The position numbers and the translations under genes were made by a program. Source: Mucilaginibacter sp. 14171R-50 (lineage in GTDB: Bacteria > Bacteroidota > Bacteroidia > Sphingobacteriales > Sphingobacteriaceae). Taken from it: DNA of 64,000 bases. Shown here in pieces: positions 9,232 to 17,622 of the stretch. The notes beneath the pieces were generated by a model. It searched no databases and had not been told where the DNA came from. It was given only the letters and a program-made list of their open reading frames with translations. Numbering within the stretch: position 1 is the stretch's first letter; each line of letters opens with the position of its first letter. The DNA is taken from positions 3,224,001 to 3,288,000 of the forward strand of contig NZ_CP048115.1 of NCBI RefSeq assembly GCF_010093045.1, given 5' to 3'.

Positions 9232-9319
9232 CATGGTTAACACGGTTTTTTATTAAATAGTTTATAATCAACTACTTGTGTCAAAAATCGGCTTAATTGT
9301 GTTAACCATGTTAACCATG
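9232..9319. repeat. inverted repeat CATGGTTAACAC with tandem half-site
   Basis: Left arm CATGGTTAACAC at 9232-9243, right arm GTGTTAACCATG at 9299-9310, and a further TTAACCATG at 9311-9319. It lies between the converging GyrI-like and pyrC genes. The 55-base AT-rich spacer has no gene. It looks like another intergenic repeat family. Confidence 0.65.
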
Positions 9320-9380
9320 ATTTGGGTTGTGAGGAAGCAGTTAGGATGCTCTTGCCGGCCCCCAACACGTTTGGATAATT

Positions 9381-10715
9381 TTATCGCTCAAACGTCATCC
9401 GTTGCCCGCTTTGTTGGCTAACCAGCTTACCTTCTTCATAAGCCAAATTGCCAGATACAATGGTGCTCACCACCCTTGCCTTAAAGGTGTTACCCTCAAA
9501 CGGCGACCAGCCGCATTTATAAAGGATATTATCTTTGTTCACTTGCCACGGGTTGTTCAGGTTTACCAGCACCAGATCGGCCCAGTAGCCTTCGCGTATA
9601 AAGCCGCGCTTTTCTACCCGGAAGATGGTTGCCACATTGTGGGCCATTTTTTCGGCCACCTGCTCCAGTGTTATTTTGCCCTGATGATACAGTTCAAGCA
9701 TGGCCGGCAGGGCGTGCTGCACTAACGGGCCGCCGCTTGGCGCCTGCAGGTAAGGTTGCGCTTTCTCTTCCAGGGTGTGCGGTGCGTGGTCAGTTGCTAT
9801 CACATCTATGCGGCCGTCCAGCACGGCTTTCAATATCTCATCTCTGTCCTCCGCGGTTTTAACGGCAGGGTTCCATTTAATAAAGTTGCCCTTTGTTTCG
9901 TAGTCGGCATCGGTAAACCATAAATGGTGTATGCAGGCTTCGGCGGTTATGCGCTTGTCGGCCAGTGGGATATCGTTACTGAACAAGTGGGTTTCTTTAG
10001 CGGTAGATATATGCAGGATATGCAGCCGGGTATTGTGTTTCTTAGCCAGTTCAACCGCCATTGACGATGAAAGATAGCAAGCCTCGGCGCTGCGTATTTT
10101 AGGGTGCAGCCTTACCGGTATGTTGTCGCCAAGCAGTTGCTTGTAATGCGCCAGGTTGCTTTTGATAGTGGCCTCGTCTTCGCAATGGGTGGCTATCAGC
10201 ATAGGCGATTGCGCAAACAGGTTTTCAAGTGTGTGGGGGTTATCTACCAGCATATTGCCCGTTGATGAACCCATAAAAACCTTAATACCGCAAACGTTCC
10301 GCGCATCGGTGCGTAAAACCTCGTCCAGGTTGTCGTTTGAGGCACCCATAAAAAAGGAATAGTTTGCAGGCGAATTCCGGGCGGCAATATCGTACTTATC
10401 CTGCAGCAATTGTTGTGTTAAGGCGTTTGGTACCGTGTTGGGCATCTCCATAAAAGAGGTGATGCCACCTGCAACTGCCGCGCGCGATTCAGAATAGATG
10501 TTCCCTTTATGCGTAAGGCCCGGCTCGCGAAAATGCACCTGGTCGTCAATACAGCCAGGCAACAAATGCAGGCCTTCGGCATTGATTTCTTTATCGGCCT
10601 TTACATTAATATTGCCGCCGATCTTTTCAATAAAACCGTTTTTAACAAAAAGGTCGGCCTGGGTTTGCCTTCCTTCATTTACAATAGTAGCGCTTTTAAT
10701 AAGGATACTTGCCAT
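9381..10715 (-). CDS. pyrC: dihydroorotase (class I type, Bacteroidota variant)
   Basis: Amidohydrolase-fold enzyme of de novo pyrimidine synthesis that interconverts carbamoyl-aspartate and dihydroorotate. The ATG at 10715 is preferred over an upstream in-frame start at 10754, because ASILIKSATIVNEG is the usual N-terminus; this gives 444 residues. Metal and substrate features: IDDQVHFREPG (residues 56-66), GIKVFMGSS (candidate carbamylated Lys), the THCEDE and LHILHIS histidines, and IATDHAPHT. The usual first histidine of HxH is Gln59. I recall the same IDDQVHFREPG sequence in Bacteroidota dihydroorotases, so this is probably a lineage trait. The gene stands alone. Confidence 0.87.
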   Translation of the reverse strand: MASILIKSATIVNEGRQTQADLFVKNGFIEKIGGNINVKADKEINAEGLHLLPGCIDDQVHFREPGLTHKGNIYSESRAAVAGGITSFMEMPNTVPNALTQQLLQDKYDIAARNSPANYSFFMGASNDNLDEVLRTDARNVCGIKVFMGSSTGNMLVDNPHTLENLFAQSPMLIATHCEDEATIKSNLAHYKQLLGDNIPVRLHPKIRSAEACYLSSSMAVELAKKHNTRLHILHISTAKETHLFSNDIPLADKRITAEACIHHLWFTDADYETKGNFIKWNPAVKTAEDRDEILKAVLDGRIDVIATDHAPHTLEEKAQPYLQAPSGGPLVQHALPAMLELYHQGKITLEQVAEKMAHNVATIFRVEKRGFIREGYWADLVLVNLNNPWQVNKDNILYKCGWSPFEGNTFKARVVSTIVSGNLAYEEGKLVSQQSGQRMTFER

Positions 10716-10857
10716 AGCTGTAAAGGTACTGTTTTCCATTTTATCCCGGGTCAAATCTGCAACTTATGCGTGTCAAAAAATGGCTTTGACTTTGGTATGG
10801 TAAACCACCTGCAATTTATTATTACCCGGGGATAACCCTCTTTGGGAAGCAGAACGG

Positions 10858-11493
10858 CTATTTACCCCAGTAATAATTAATCCCGAAAACAAAATTATCG
10901 TTAAGGCTCGCGTTTACAAAACTTCCGTGGCTCAGGTAGTTGTATTGGTAACTGATATTACCAAACCCCATATTTAAACCAACTCTTGGCGTCGGGAAAA
11001 ATACCACATTAGGCCCGGCAAAGGCTGCAAAGTGGCCATCGGTAAAGTTATTGGCTATATGCGACGAACTTATCCCTGCCTGGGGATAAATGCCGAATTT
11101 ATCGGTAAGCATGCAGTAGTAGCGTATGTTAAGGGCAAGGCCAATAACATCGGTATGATACTTACTGGTATAACTGTAATTTTTGGTGGGGTCGGTATCT
11201 GAATAAAAATTTGATATTTCGGTACCCGATACCCTTGAATAGCCGGGCTGTACGCCGATAGACCATTTATCGCCTAAAAAGAAGCCAAACTCGGGGCTGA
11301 TGTTGAACCTGATGATGTTCTTATTAAAGTATTGTGTAGTGCCGCTGTCAAAATTCACATTTTGCACGGTGCCATCTTCGTCGTAACTAAAGGTGAAACT
11401 GCCGCCAAGATATTTATGACCTTTGCCCGTTTGAGCGGAAGCAGTAAAAAAAATGAAGAGCGCGGTAATTGCAGTAAGTAAAAGTTTTTTCAT
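10858..11493 (-). CDS. small outer-membrane beta-barrel protein
   Basis: A 211-residue protein with a signal peptide (MKKLLLTAITALFIFFTASAQ, cleaved after SAQ). The rest alternates in strands with many aromatic and Gly residues (GGSFTFSYDEDG, FGFFLGDKWSIGVQPGYS, YYCMLTDKFGIYPQAGIS, FVFGINYYWGK), the pattern of an outer-membrane barrel of about eight strands. The final strand ending in YYWGK fits the barrel-terminal signal. No ligand or function can be inferred. It is divergent from the DEAD-box helicase gene. Confidence 0.8.
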   Translation of the reverse strand: MKKLLLTAITALFIFFTASAQTGKGHKYLGGSFTFSYDEDGTVQNVNFDSGTTQYFNKNIIRFNISPEFGFFLGDKWSIGVQPGYSRVSGTEISNFYSDTDPTKNYSYTSKYHTDVIGLALNIRYYCMLTDKFGIYPQAGISSSHIANNFTDGHFAAFAGPNVVFFPTPRVGLNMGFGNISYQYNYLSHGSFVNASLNDNFVFGINYYWGK

Positions 11494-11687
11494 GTGTTAA
11501 ATTAATTCTGAGCGAAGATAAGTTTTGAAAGCTATACGCGAAACACAATGCCGATGATACAAGCAAAGTACCGGTCAATGGGTAATATCTTCTTTTTGCA
11601 CAATAAGGCAGAATGGGAAATACTTATGCTCAAATCCCCGTTTAGCGCGGCAGGGGGTAAGTTTAATGACGACTAAAAACAAAACCT

Positions 11688-11695
11688 TATCTTTG
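11688..11695 (+). promoter_or_regulatory. -7 box immediately upstream of the DEAD-box gene
   Basis: TATCTTTG matches TAnnTTTG exactly and ends 5 bases before the ATG at 11701. Transcription from it would start at or beside the start codon, implying a leaderless or nearly leaderless mRNA. No TTG is seen at the -33 distance. Confidence 0.4.
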
Positions 11696-11700
11696 CCGCT

Positions 11701-13065
11701 ATGGCTGTACCTTTCGAAGATTTTAAATTTAACCGGCAAATATTAAATGCTATTGCCGATGCCGGTTATACCGAGGCTACGCCTATACAGCAAAAAGCTA
11801 TTCCGCCGATTTTAAACGGGCAGGATGTAATGGGTATTGCGCAAACCGGTACGGGTAAAACCGCGGCGTATGTATTGCCTATTTTAATGAAGCTTAAATA
11901 TGCGCAAGGCGAAAACCCGCGCGCACTTATTGTATCGCCCACGCGTGAACTGGCTATGCAGATAGAAGAGAATATCAAGGCCTTTGCTGTAAATACCGAT
12001 TTGCGTGTAGTGGTGCTTTATGGCGGCATTGGTCCTAAAACCCAGATAGAGAACATTAAAAAAGGGGTTGATATTATTGTGGCTACACCCGGGCGTTTCC
12101 TTGACGTTTATATAGCCGGGCACATTGTTACCAAAACCATTAATACCCTGGTATTGGATGAAGCCGATAAAATGATGGATATGGGCTTTATGCCGCAAAT
12201 AAATCGAATTTTGGAGGTGGTGCCTGTAAAACGGCAGAACTTGCTTTTTTCGGCTACCATGTCTGATAAGGTACAGCAGCTTTCGTACAATTTCCTGGAG
12301 TTTCCTACGATTATCGAAGTTACCCCACAGGCAACTACCGCCGAAACGGTTGACCAGCAACTATACCACGTACCCAACGTTAAAACTAAAATAAACCTGC
12401 TTAAAGCCCTGCTTGATAAAGAGGGCGACATTAAAAAGTTAATGATATTTTGCAAGACACGCACCGCTGCCGAGGATGTTTACAAATTTTTGCTGCGCAA
12501 GTTTGGCGAAGCAGAAGTAAAGGTACTGCATGCCAACAAGGGGCAAAATACACGCATTAACTCCATTAATTCGTTTAAAAACGATGAGGTAAAAATACTG
12601 GTGGCTACCGATGTGGCATCACGCGGTATTGATGTAAGCGACGTTAGCCACGTTATAAACTTTGACGTGCCCGTAGTGATTGAAGATTATGTGCACCGTA
12701 TAGGCCGCACGGGCAGGGCGTATAATTCGGGCGTGGCCATTACATTTGCCGTACCCTCTGAAGAATATTATATCAATAAGATCCAAAAGCTGATAAGGCA
12801 AACCATCCCGGTGTATAATATGCCCGATGAGGTATTTGTTGAAGAAACGCCTTATGCCGAGCGGCAAGATCAGGCCCGCGAAATAGATATGCAAAAGCGA
12901 AAGGAAGATCCTGATTTTAAGGGCGCCTTTCACGAGAAGAAATCGCTTGCGCAGATCAAGAAATTCGAGGCCGCGAAAGCCAAAAAACAACCTAACAGTG
13001 CTAACAAGAAACCAGCTAAAACCTATGGCGGAGCAAAACGATCTGACAGAAAAAAACGCTACTAA
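11701..13065 (+). CDS. DEAD-box RNA helicase, RhlE-like
   Basis: A 454-residue ATP-dependent RNA helicase, probably acting in ribosome assembly or RNA turnover. Motifs in order: Q-motif GYTEATPIQQKAIP, Walker A AQTGTGKT, PTRELA, TPGR, DEAD at residues 153-156, SAT, then in the second RecA domain ATDVASRGIDV and HRIGRTGR. The C-terminal 70 residues are rich in Lys, Ala and Asn (KAKKQPNSANKKPAKTYGG), a basic tail typical of RhlE-type enzymes that helps bind RNA. Its last 41 bases overlap the next gene, and gldC and two small membrane-protein genes follow, so it probably leads an operon. Confidence 0.95.
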   Translation: MAVPFEDFKFNRQILNAIADAGYTEATPIQQKAIPPILNGQDVMGIAQTGTGKTAAYVLPILMKLKYAQGENPRALIVSPTRELAMQIEENIKAFAVNTDLRVVVLYGGIGPKTQIENIKKGVDIIVATPGRFLDVYIAGHIVTKTINTLVLDEADKMMDMGFMPQINRILEVVPVKRQNLLFSATMSDKVQQLSYNFLEFPTIIEVTPQATTAETVDQQLYHVPNVKTKINLLKALLDKEGDIKKLMIFCKTRTAAEDVYKFLLRKFGEAEVKVLHANKGQNTRINSINSFKNDEVKILVATDVASRGIDVSDVSHVINFDVPVVIEDYVHRIGRTGRAYNSGVAITFAVPSEEYYINKIQKLIRQTIPVYNMPDEVFVEETPYAERQDQAREIDMQKRKEDPDFKGAFHEKKSLAQIKKFEAAKAKKQPNSANKKPAKTYGGAKRSDRKKRY

Positions 13066-13336
13066 GCCATCAAAATTCAGGATAAGCCCCCTGAACTTTG
13101 CAACCGCTGCCTTTTTTATACTGGCGGGCTATATCTTTATAAACGGAGCCAAAATTACCGGCAGCCCCTACGAACATTGGAGCGGAACCATTGGCCTTAT
13201 ATTTATTCTTTTTGGCATAGTTGTGTCATTGCTGGATATAATTTTCCGTAATTTCTTTGCCGAAACCAAAAAACTATGGATTGTAGAGCTAAGCTTTATA
13301 ACTTTGGTGCTGATCATATTTTTCCTTGTTAAATAA
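13025..13336 (+). CDS. small two-helix membrane protein
   Basis: A 103-residue protein that I do not recognise by family. The ATG at 13025 lies inside the helicase gene and gives a 41-base overlap. The upstream in-frame extension is helicase-derived sequence and is unlikely to be used. A polar N-terminus of about 20 residues precedes three hydrophobic stretches (FATAAFFILAGYIFI, GTIGLIFILFGIVVSLLDIIF and ELSFITLVLIIFFLV), giving two or three membrane helices. It is translationally coupled to the helicase and sits 10 bases before gldC. Confidence 0.75.
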   Translation: MAEQNDLTEKNATKPSKFRISPLNFATAAFFILAGYIFINGAKITGSPYEHWSGTIGLIFILFGIVVSLLDIIFRNFFAETKKLWIVELSFITLVLIIFFLVK

Positions 13337-13346
13337 TATCTTTTAA

Positions 13347-13676
13347 ATGAAGACCGCTGAAATAAAGCTTACCATACAACTTGACGATAACAACATTCCC
13401 GAAAACATTATGTGGGAGTCAACCGATTCTAAAAACAAAGAGGCTTTGCCTGTAAACGCAATGATGTTATCGCTTTGGGATAAAAGTTATCAAAATACGC
13501 TGAAGATAGACCTGTGGACAAAAGATATGCCTGTAGATGAAATGAAACGCTTTTTTTACGAAACCCTGCAAACCATGGGCGATACCTTTTTACGGGCAAC
13601 CGGCGAAAAGAATATCGTAGAAGATCTGCGCGATTACTGTGCCCACTTTGCCGATAAAATGGAGATAAAAAAATAA
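13347..13676 (+). CDS. gldC: gliding motility protein GldC
   Basis: A 109-residue protein matching GldC, a small soluble protein of the gliding apparatus region in Flavobacteria and found widely in Bacteroidota, including non-gliders. Seen: KTAEIKLTIQLDDNNIPENI, WESTDSKNKEALPVNAMMLSLWD and a C-terminal ETLQTMGDTFLRATGEKNIVED, all characteristic. Length fits the family (about 110). In non-gliding members its role is unknown. It is flanked by two small membrane-protein genes at spacings of 10 and 3 bases, forming one transcript behind the DEAD-box helicase. No other gld genes are present here. Confidence 0.92.
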   Translation: MKTAEIKLTIQLDDNNIPENIMWESTDSKNKEALPVNAMMLSLWDKSYQNTLKIDLWTKDMPVDEMKRFFYETLQTMGDTFLRATGEKNIVEDLRDYCAHFADKMEIKK

Positions 13677-13679
13677 GCT

Positions 13680-14096
13680 ATGCGCCCTGCATCACTTTTG
13701 TTATTGTCAGGTTTTATCATGTTAATTGTGGCAACCTATTGCCCAATGCTGCGTCCGTTTCATTTATTTAACATGAATGTTTATAAGCTTAACCAGCCCT
13801 ACGGCATTTGCATTATGCTGGTTGGCGTTATAGGCATACTTTGCACCGTGCTTAATCAGGTTAAAATTGCCCGCGTTGTGGCATGGGTAGCCCTGGTTTT
13901 GGTAACGCTTCTTTATATTGCGGCGTTGCTAAAAGTAAAGGCCAGCTTTAGCTTTATACCATTTAAGGGTATAAACGGGTTCCTTACCAGGCAAATTGCA
14001 TTTAAGTGGGGCTGGTATGTATTATTTGCCGGGCCTGCAATAGCCGTAATAGGTGCTTTAAGTTCAAAAGAACGTACTTACAACGAAGGCAGATAA
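13680..14096 (+). CDS. four-helix membrane protein of unknown function
   Basis: A 138-residue integral membrane protein with about four hydrophobic segments (ASLLLLSGFIMLIVATYC, YGICIMLVGVIGILCTVL, VARVVAW-like ALVLVTLLYIAALL, and YVLFAGPAIAVIGAL). No catalytic motif is visible and I do not recognise the family. The start codon begins 3 bases after the gldC stop, so it is the last gene of the helicase-gldC operon. A perfect inverted repeat follows it, in front of the next gene. Confidence 0.75.
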   Translation: MRPASLLLLSGFIMLIVATYCPMLRPFHLFNMNVYKLNQPYGICIMLVGVIGILCTVLNQVKIARVVAWVALVLVTLLYIAALLKVKASFSFIPFKGINGFLTRQIAFKWGWYVLFAGPAIAVIGALSSKERTYNEGR

Positions 14097-14136
14097 CTGT
14101 TTACCTGCTAATTGTTTATTACTCAATATTATTTTG

Positions 14137-14166
14137 GGTGCAAATATTTTTAAACATATTTGCACC
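14137..14166. promoter_or_regulatory. perfect 11-bp inverted repeat upstream of the hybrid kinase
   Basis: GGTGCAAATAT at 14137-14147 and ATATTTGCACC at 14156-14166, with an 8-base AT spacer, ending 21 bases before the ATG at 14188. The symmetry and spacing fit an operator for a dimeric regulator. It could also fold as a leader hairpin. It is not one of the repeat families seen elsewhere in the window. Confidence 0.6.
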
Positions 14167-14187
14167 ACATTAAACTACCTCATATCT

Positions 14188-17100
14188 ATGTTCAAGCTTA
14201 ATTTTCGCAATCAGGTATTAGCTGGCTTTGCCATATCTATTCTGCTTGTATTAATTGTTGGCGTACTTTCCTTTAAAAGCATAAAGCAGTTAGAGGACGA
14301 TACCGTTTGGGTTAACCACACACAAAAGGTTATAAGAACCACCAATAATTTAATGCAATTGCTTATCGATGGCGAAACGGGCATGCGCGGTTATGGTGCT
14401 ACAGCTAATAAGAGCTTTCTTGACCCATATAACGAGGCAGTACCACGGATTACCGAAAGCCTGAACCAATTAACCGAGCTGGTGGCTGATAACCCATCGC
14501 AAATTAGAAGGGTTGATTCGCTGAAGACGATTGTAAACCGCCAGCTGGTTATCCTGAAAACAAATATCGAAACCCGCGAAGCCAAAGGGCTTGATTATAT
14601 GGTGGCCAACCGCATGTTTTTTAAGGGTAAGGGTAACATGGATAGTATCCGCGATATCAACAGCCGCGTAGTAGAAACTGAAAACAGCCTGCTGGCCGAG
14701 CGCAAGGCGGCATCTGACAAGGCTTCCAGGGAGGCGATAATTGTAATTGCAATTGGCTGCGGCATATTCCTGCTTATTGTTGTGATCATGTTCTTTTACA
14801 TACAGGCAACTTTTGCACGCCAGAAAAAAGTAGAAGAAGAAGTACGTGTTGCCAACATTGAACTGGAAAAGGTATTAGCCGAAAACGAGGCGAAAAACTG
14901 GCTGCTTACCGGTAGCGGCAACCTAAACGAAAAAATGCAGGGCCAGCAAAGCGAAAAAGAACTGGCAAATAATATCCTGTCAGAAGTTAGCAAATATTCA
15001 AATGCCCTTACCGGTACCCTGTATCTGTATAACGAGAATGAAGAGAAGCTTGACCTGTACGCGTCGTACGCCTTTACCGACCCAAGTGCACTGAAACAAT
15101 CCATCCGTATATCCGAAGGTTGGATAGGCCAGGCCGCAAGTGACGAAAAGGCTGCTATAGTTAAAGGTAAACTTAATGATAAACTGCTGTTAAGCTCCTC
15201 TGTTTTAGAGGACGAACTGGTAGAAACCTTTATAGTACCCTTCTTTTTTGATAAAAAGCTAAAAGGCGTTATCGAACTTGGTTTCCGGGAACAGGTACCC
15301 GAGCATATAAAAGAATATATATTACTGATGTCAAACGATATTGGCATAGCGGTAAATACATCGCAGGCGCGCACCATTATGCACGACCTGTTTGAAGAAA
15401 CCCAGCAACAGGCCGAAGAACTGGAAGCACAGCAGGAAGAAATGCGGGTTACCAACGAAGAACTGATGAACAAAACAGAAATGTTGCAGGCATCAGAAGA
15501 AGAGCTGCGTGTACAGCAGGAAGAGTTGCGAACCATTAACGCCGAACTGGAAGAAAAAGCAAGCCTGCTTGAAGAAAAGAACCAGGCCATTGAAGAGGCC
15601 CGCCAATCCATCAGCATTAAAGCGAACGAACTGGAAACCACAGGCAGGTACAAATCAGAGTTTTTGGCTAATATGAGCCACGAACTGCGCACCCCGCTAA
15701 ACAGTATTTTGGTGCTGGCCCGTATTCTGAAAGACAACAAACCGCACAACCTGTCCGAAGATCAGATCAAATACGCAAGTGTTATATTCAATGCCGGCAA
15801 CGACCTGCTTACGCTGATCAACGACATCCTCGACTTGTCGAAAATTGAATCGGGTAAGCTGGATATGCAAAACGAAGATATCCGTGTTAGCGATATCCTG
15901 GCCGATATGCAATCGCTTTTTGCCGAAGTTGCCAGCAACAAACACATCAATTATACCACCCAGCTATCAGATGTGCCGCAAACCATATACACTGATAAGG
16001 TAAGGGTAGAGCAGGTATTGAAAAATCTGCTGGCGAACGCGTTTAAGTTTACCCCCGAAGCTGGCACCATCAGTATAAACGCTGTTGCAGGCCCCCGCGA
16101 AAACACCATTAGCTTTAAAATAAAAGATTCGGGCATAGGCATCCCGGCCGAAAAGCAGAAGCTGATCTTCGAGGCGTTTCAACAGGCCGACGGTTCAACA
16201 AGCCGCAAATACGGCGGTACCGGGTTAGGATTGTCTATCAGTCGCGAACTGGCTTTACTGCTGGGCGGCACAATTACCCTTAGCAGCGAGCCGGGCAAGG
16301 GCAGCGAGTTTGTGCTTACCCTTCCTTTTAAGGCTAAAAATGCCGAACCGCACGAAAACAGCCTGCCGACAGTGGAAACTTATCAGCCGACCACCTTCCT
16401 GGAAACGATAGTTAAAAAATCTTCTGACCCAGACCACGAGCCCTTTGTGATCATTGTTGAGGACGATAAAAACTTTGCCAACATCCTGCAGGATTACGCT
16501 CAGGAGCATGGATTTAAATCTATAGTGATAAGCGAAGGCACCAACGCTGTTGAAGCCATTAAGGAGCAGCAGCCCGATGCAGTCATCCTGGATATCATGC
16601 TGCCGGGCAAGGATGGCTGGCAGATATTGAAAGAATTAAAGCACGATGAGGCGACTTTGCATATCCCTGTGCATTTAATGTCGGCCGGCGAAGCCGCCGC
16701 AAACCGTGTACGTAAAGAAGGCGCAATCAGCTTTTTGAAAAAGCCGGTAAGCACCGAAGCCCTTGATAAGCTGTTTGGTGATATTGTTGCCAACAGCGAT
16801 ACCCGTGTTACGCAAATATTGTTGGTAGAAGACCATAAGGCGCAAAGTCAGGCGCTTAAAGAGTTGATGCAGAGCCGCGGTATAACCGTAGATGCCGCGT
16901 TTGACGGCGAGTCGGCATTCCGGATGCTGCACGAGACCGAATACCAGTGCGTTATACTTGACCTTAACCTGCCTGATATATCCGGGCTTGACCTGTTAGA
17001 CAAGATCAAAGAGGTTGATAAATTTGCTTCCCTGCCGGTTATCATCAATACGGCTATGGAACTTGATAAAACATCGGTAAACAGGCTGATGCAGTATGCC

Positions 17101-17619
17101 AATGCCATGGTGGTAAAAACCAGCAAATCATCAGACAGGCTGATAGACGAAGTAAACCTGTTTTTGAACAAGATAAGCGAATCGGGCATTCAGCCCGGAG
17201 CAAACCCGGGTAAAATTAAAACCACCACCAAAGGTAAAGAAACCATTAAAGGCAAAAAGGTGCTTATTGTTGATGACGATATGCGCAACATCTTCGCCCT
17301 AAGCAGCGCCCTTGAAAGTTATGACCTTAACGTGGTGATTGCTAACGACGGAGAAGAGGCTATAGCGAAGCTGGAAGAGATAACCGATATTGATATTGTG
17401 CTGATGGATATCATGATGCCGAAAATGGATGGTTACGAAGCCACAAGGCATATTCGTAAACAAAACAAATGGGCTAAGCTTCCTGTTATTGCGTTAACCG
17501 CAAAGGCCATGAAGGATGACCGTGAAAAATGCATAGCAGCCGGCGCTAACGATTATATTACTAAACCGGTTGATATGGATAGGCTGATATCCTTAATGCA
17601 GTTGTGGCTGGATAGCTAA
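14188..17619 (+). CDS. hybrid histidine kinase: CHASE3-GAF-HisKA-HATPase-REC-REC-REC
   Basis: A 1143-residue membrane phosphorelay hub. The ATG at 14188 starts a short cytoplasmic tail and TM1 (residues 8-28). The in-frame TTG at 14134 is less likely. A CHASE3-type periplasmic domain (TGMRGYGATANKSFLDPY) leads to TM2 (about 183-206), then a coiled coil, a GAF domain (about 255-405) and a long Gln/Glu-rich coiled coil. HisKA carries His498 in SHELRTPLN and the ATPase has GTGLGLSISRELA. Three receivers follow, with phospho-Asp at 802, 925 and 1074. No Hpt domain is present, so a partner must complete any relay. cheR follows after 3 bases, making this the lead gene of a che-like operon. Confidence 0.93.
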   Translation: MFKLNFRNQVLAGFAISILLVLIVGVLSFKSIKQLEDDTVWVNHTQKVIRTTNNLMQLLIDGETGMRGYGATANKSFLDPYNEAVPRITESLNQLTELVADNPSQIRRVDSLKTIVNRQLVILKTNIETREAKGLDYMVANRMFFKGKGNMDSIRDINSRVVETENSLLAERKAASDKASREAIIVIAIGCGIFLLIVVIMFFYIQATFARQKKVEEEVRVANIELEKVLAENEAKNWLLTGSGNLNEKMQGQQSEKELANNILSEVSKYSNALTGTLYLYNENEEKLDLYASYAFTDPSALKQSIRISEGWIGQAASDEKAAIVKGKLNDKLLLSSSVLEDELVETFIVPFFFDKKLKGVIELGFREQVPEHIKEYILLMSNDIGIAVNTSQARTIMHDLFEETQQQAEELEAQQEEMRVTNEELMNKTEMLQASEEELRVQQEELRTINAELEEKASLLEEKNQAIEEARQSISIKANELETTGRYKSEFLANMSHELRTPLNSILVLARILKDNKPHNLSEDQIKYASVIFNAGNDLLTLINDILDLSKIESGKLDMQNEDIRVSDILADMQSLFAEVASNKHINYTTQLSDVPQTIYTDKVRVEQVLKNLLANAFKFTPEAGTISINAVAGPRENTISFKIKDSGIGIPAEKQKLIFEAFQQADGSTSRKYGGTGLGLSISRELALLLGGTITLSSEPGKGSEFVLTLPFKAKNAEPHENSLPTVETYQPTTFLETIVKKSSDPDHEPFVIIVEDDKNFANILQDYAQEHGFKSIVISEGTNAVEAIKEQQPDAVILDIMLPGKDGWQILKELKHDEATLHIPVHLMSAGEAAANRVRKEGAISFLKKPVSTEALDKLFGDIVANSDTRVTQILLVEDHKAQSQALKELMQSRGITVDAAFDGESAFRMLHETEYQCVILDLNLPDISGLDLLDKIKEVDKFASLPVIINTAMELDKTSVNRLMQYANAMVVKTSKSSDRLIDEVNLFLNKISESGIQPGANPGKIKTTTKGKETIKGKKVLIVDDDMRNIFALSSALESYDLNVVIANDGEEAIAKLEEITDIDIVLMDIMMPKMDGYEATRHIRKQNKWAKLPVIALTAKAMKDDREKCIAAGANDYITKPVDMDRLISLMQLWLDS

Positions 17620-17622
17620 TAT

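Noticed and set aside
14796..15749. Antisense open frame of 317 codons opposite the coiled-coil region of the hybrid kinase
   Set aside because: It is a Ser-rich shadow produced by the Glu/Gln-rich coiled-coil codons of the real kinase, with no domain or start context of its own.
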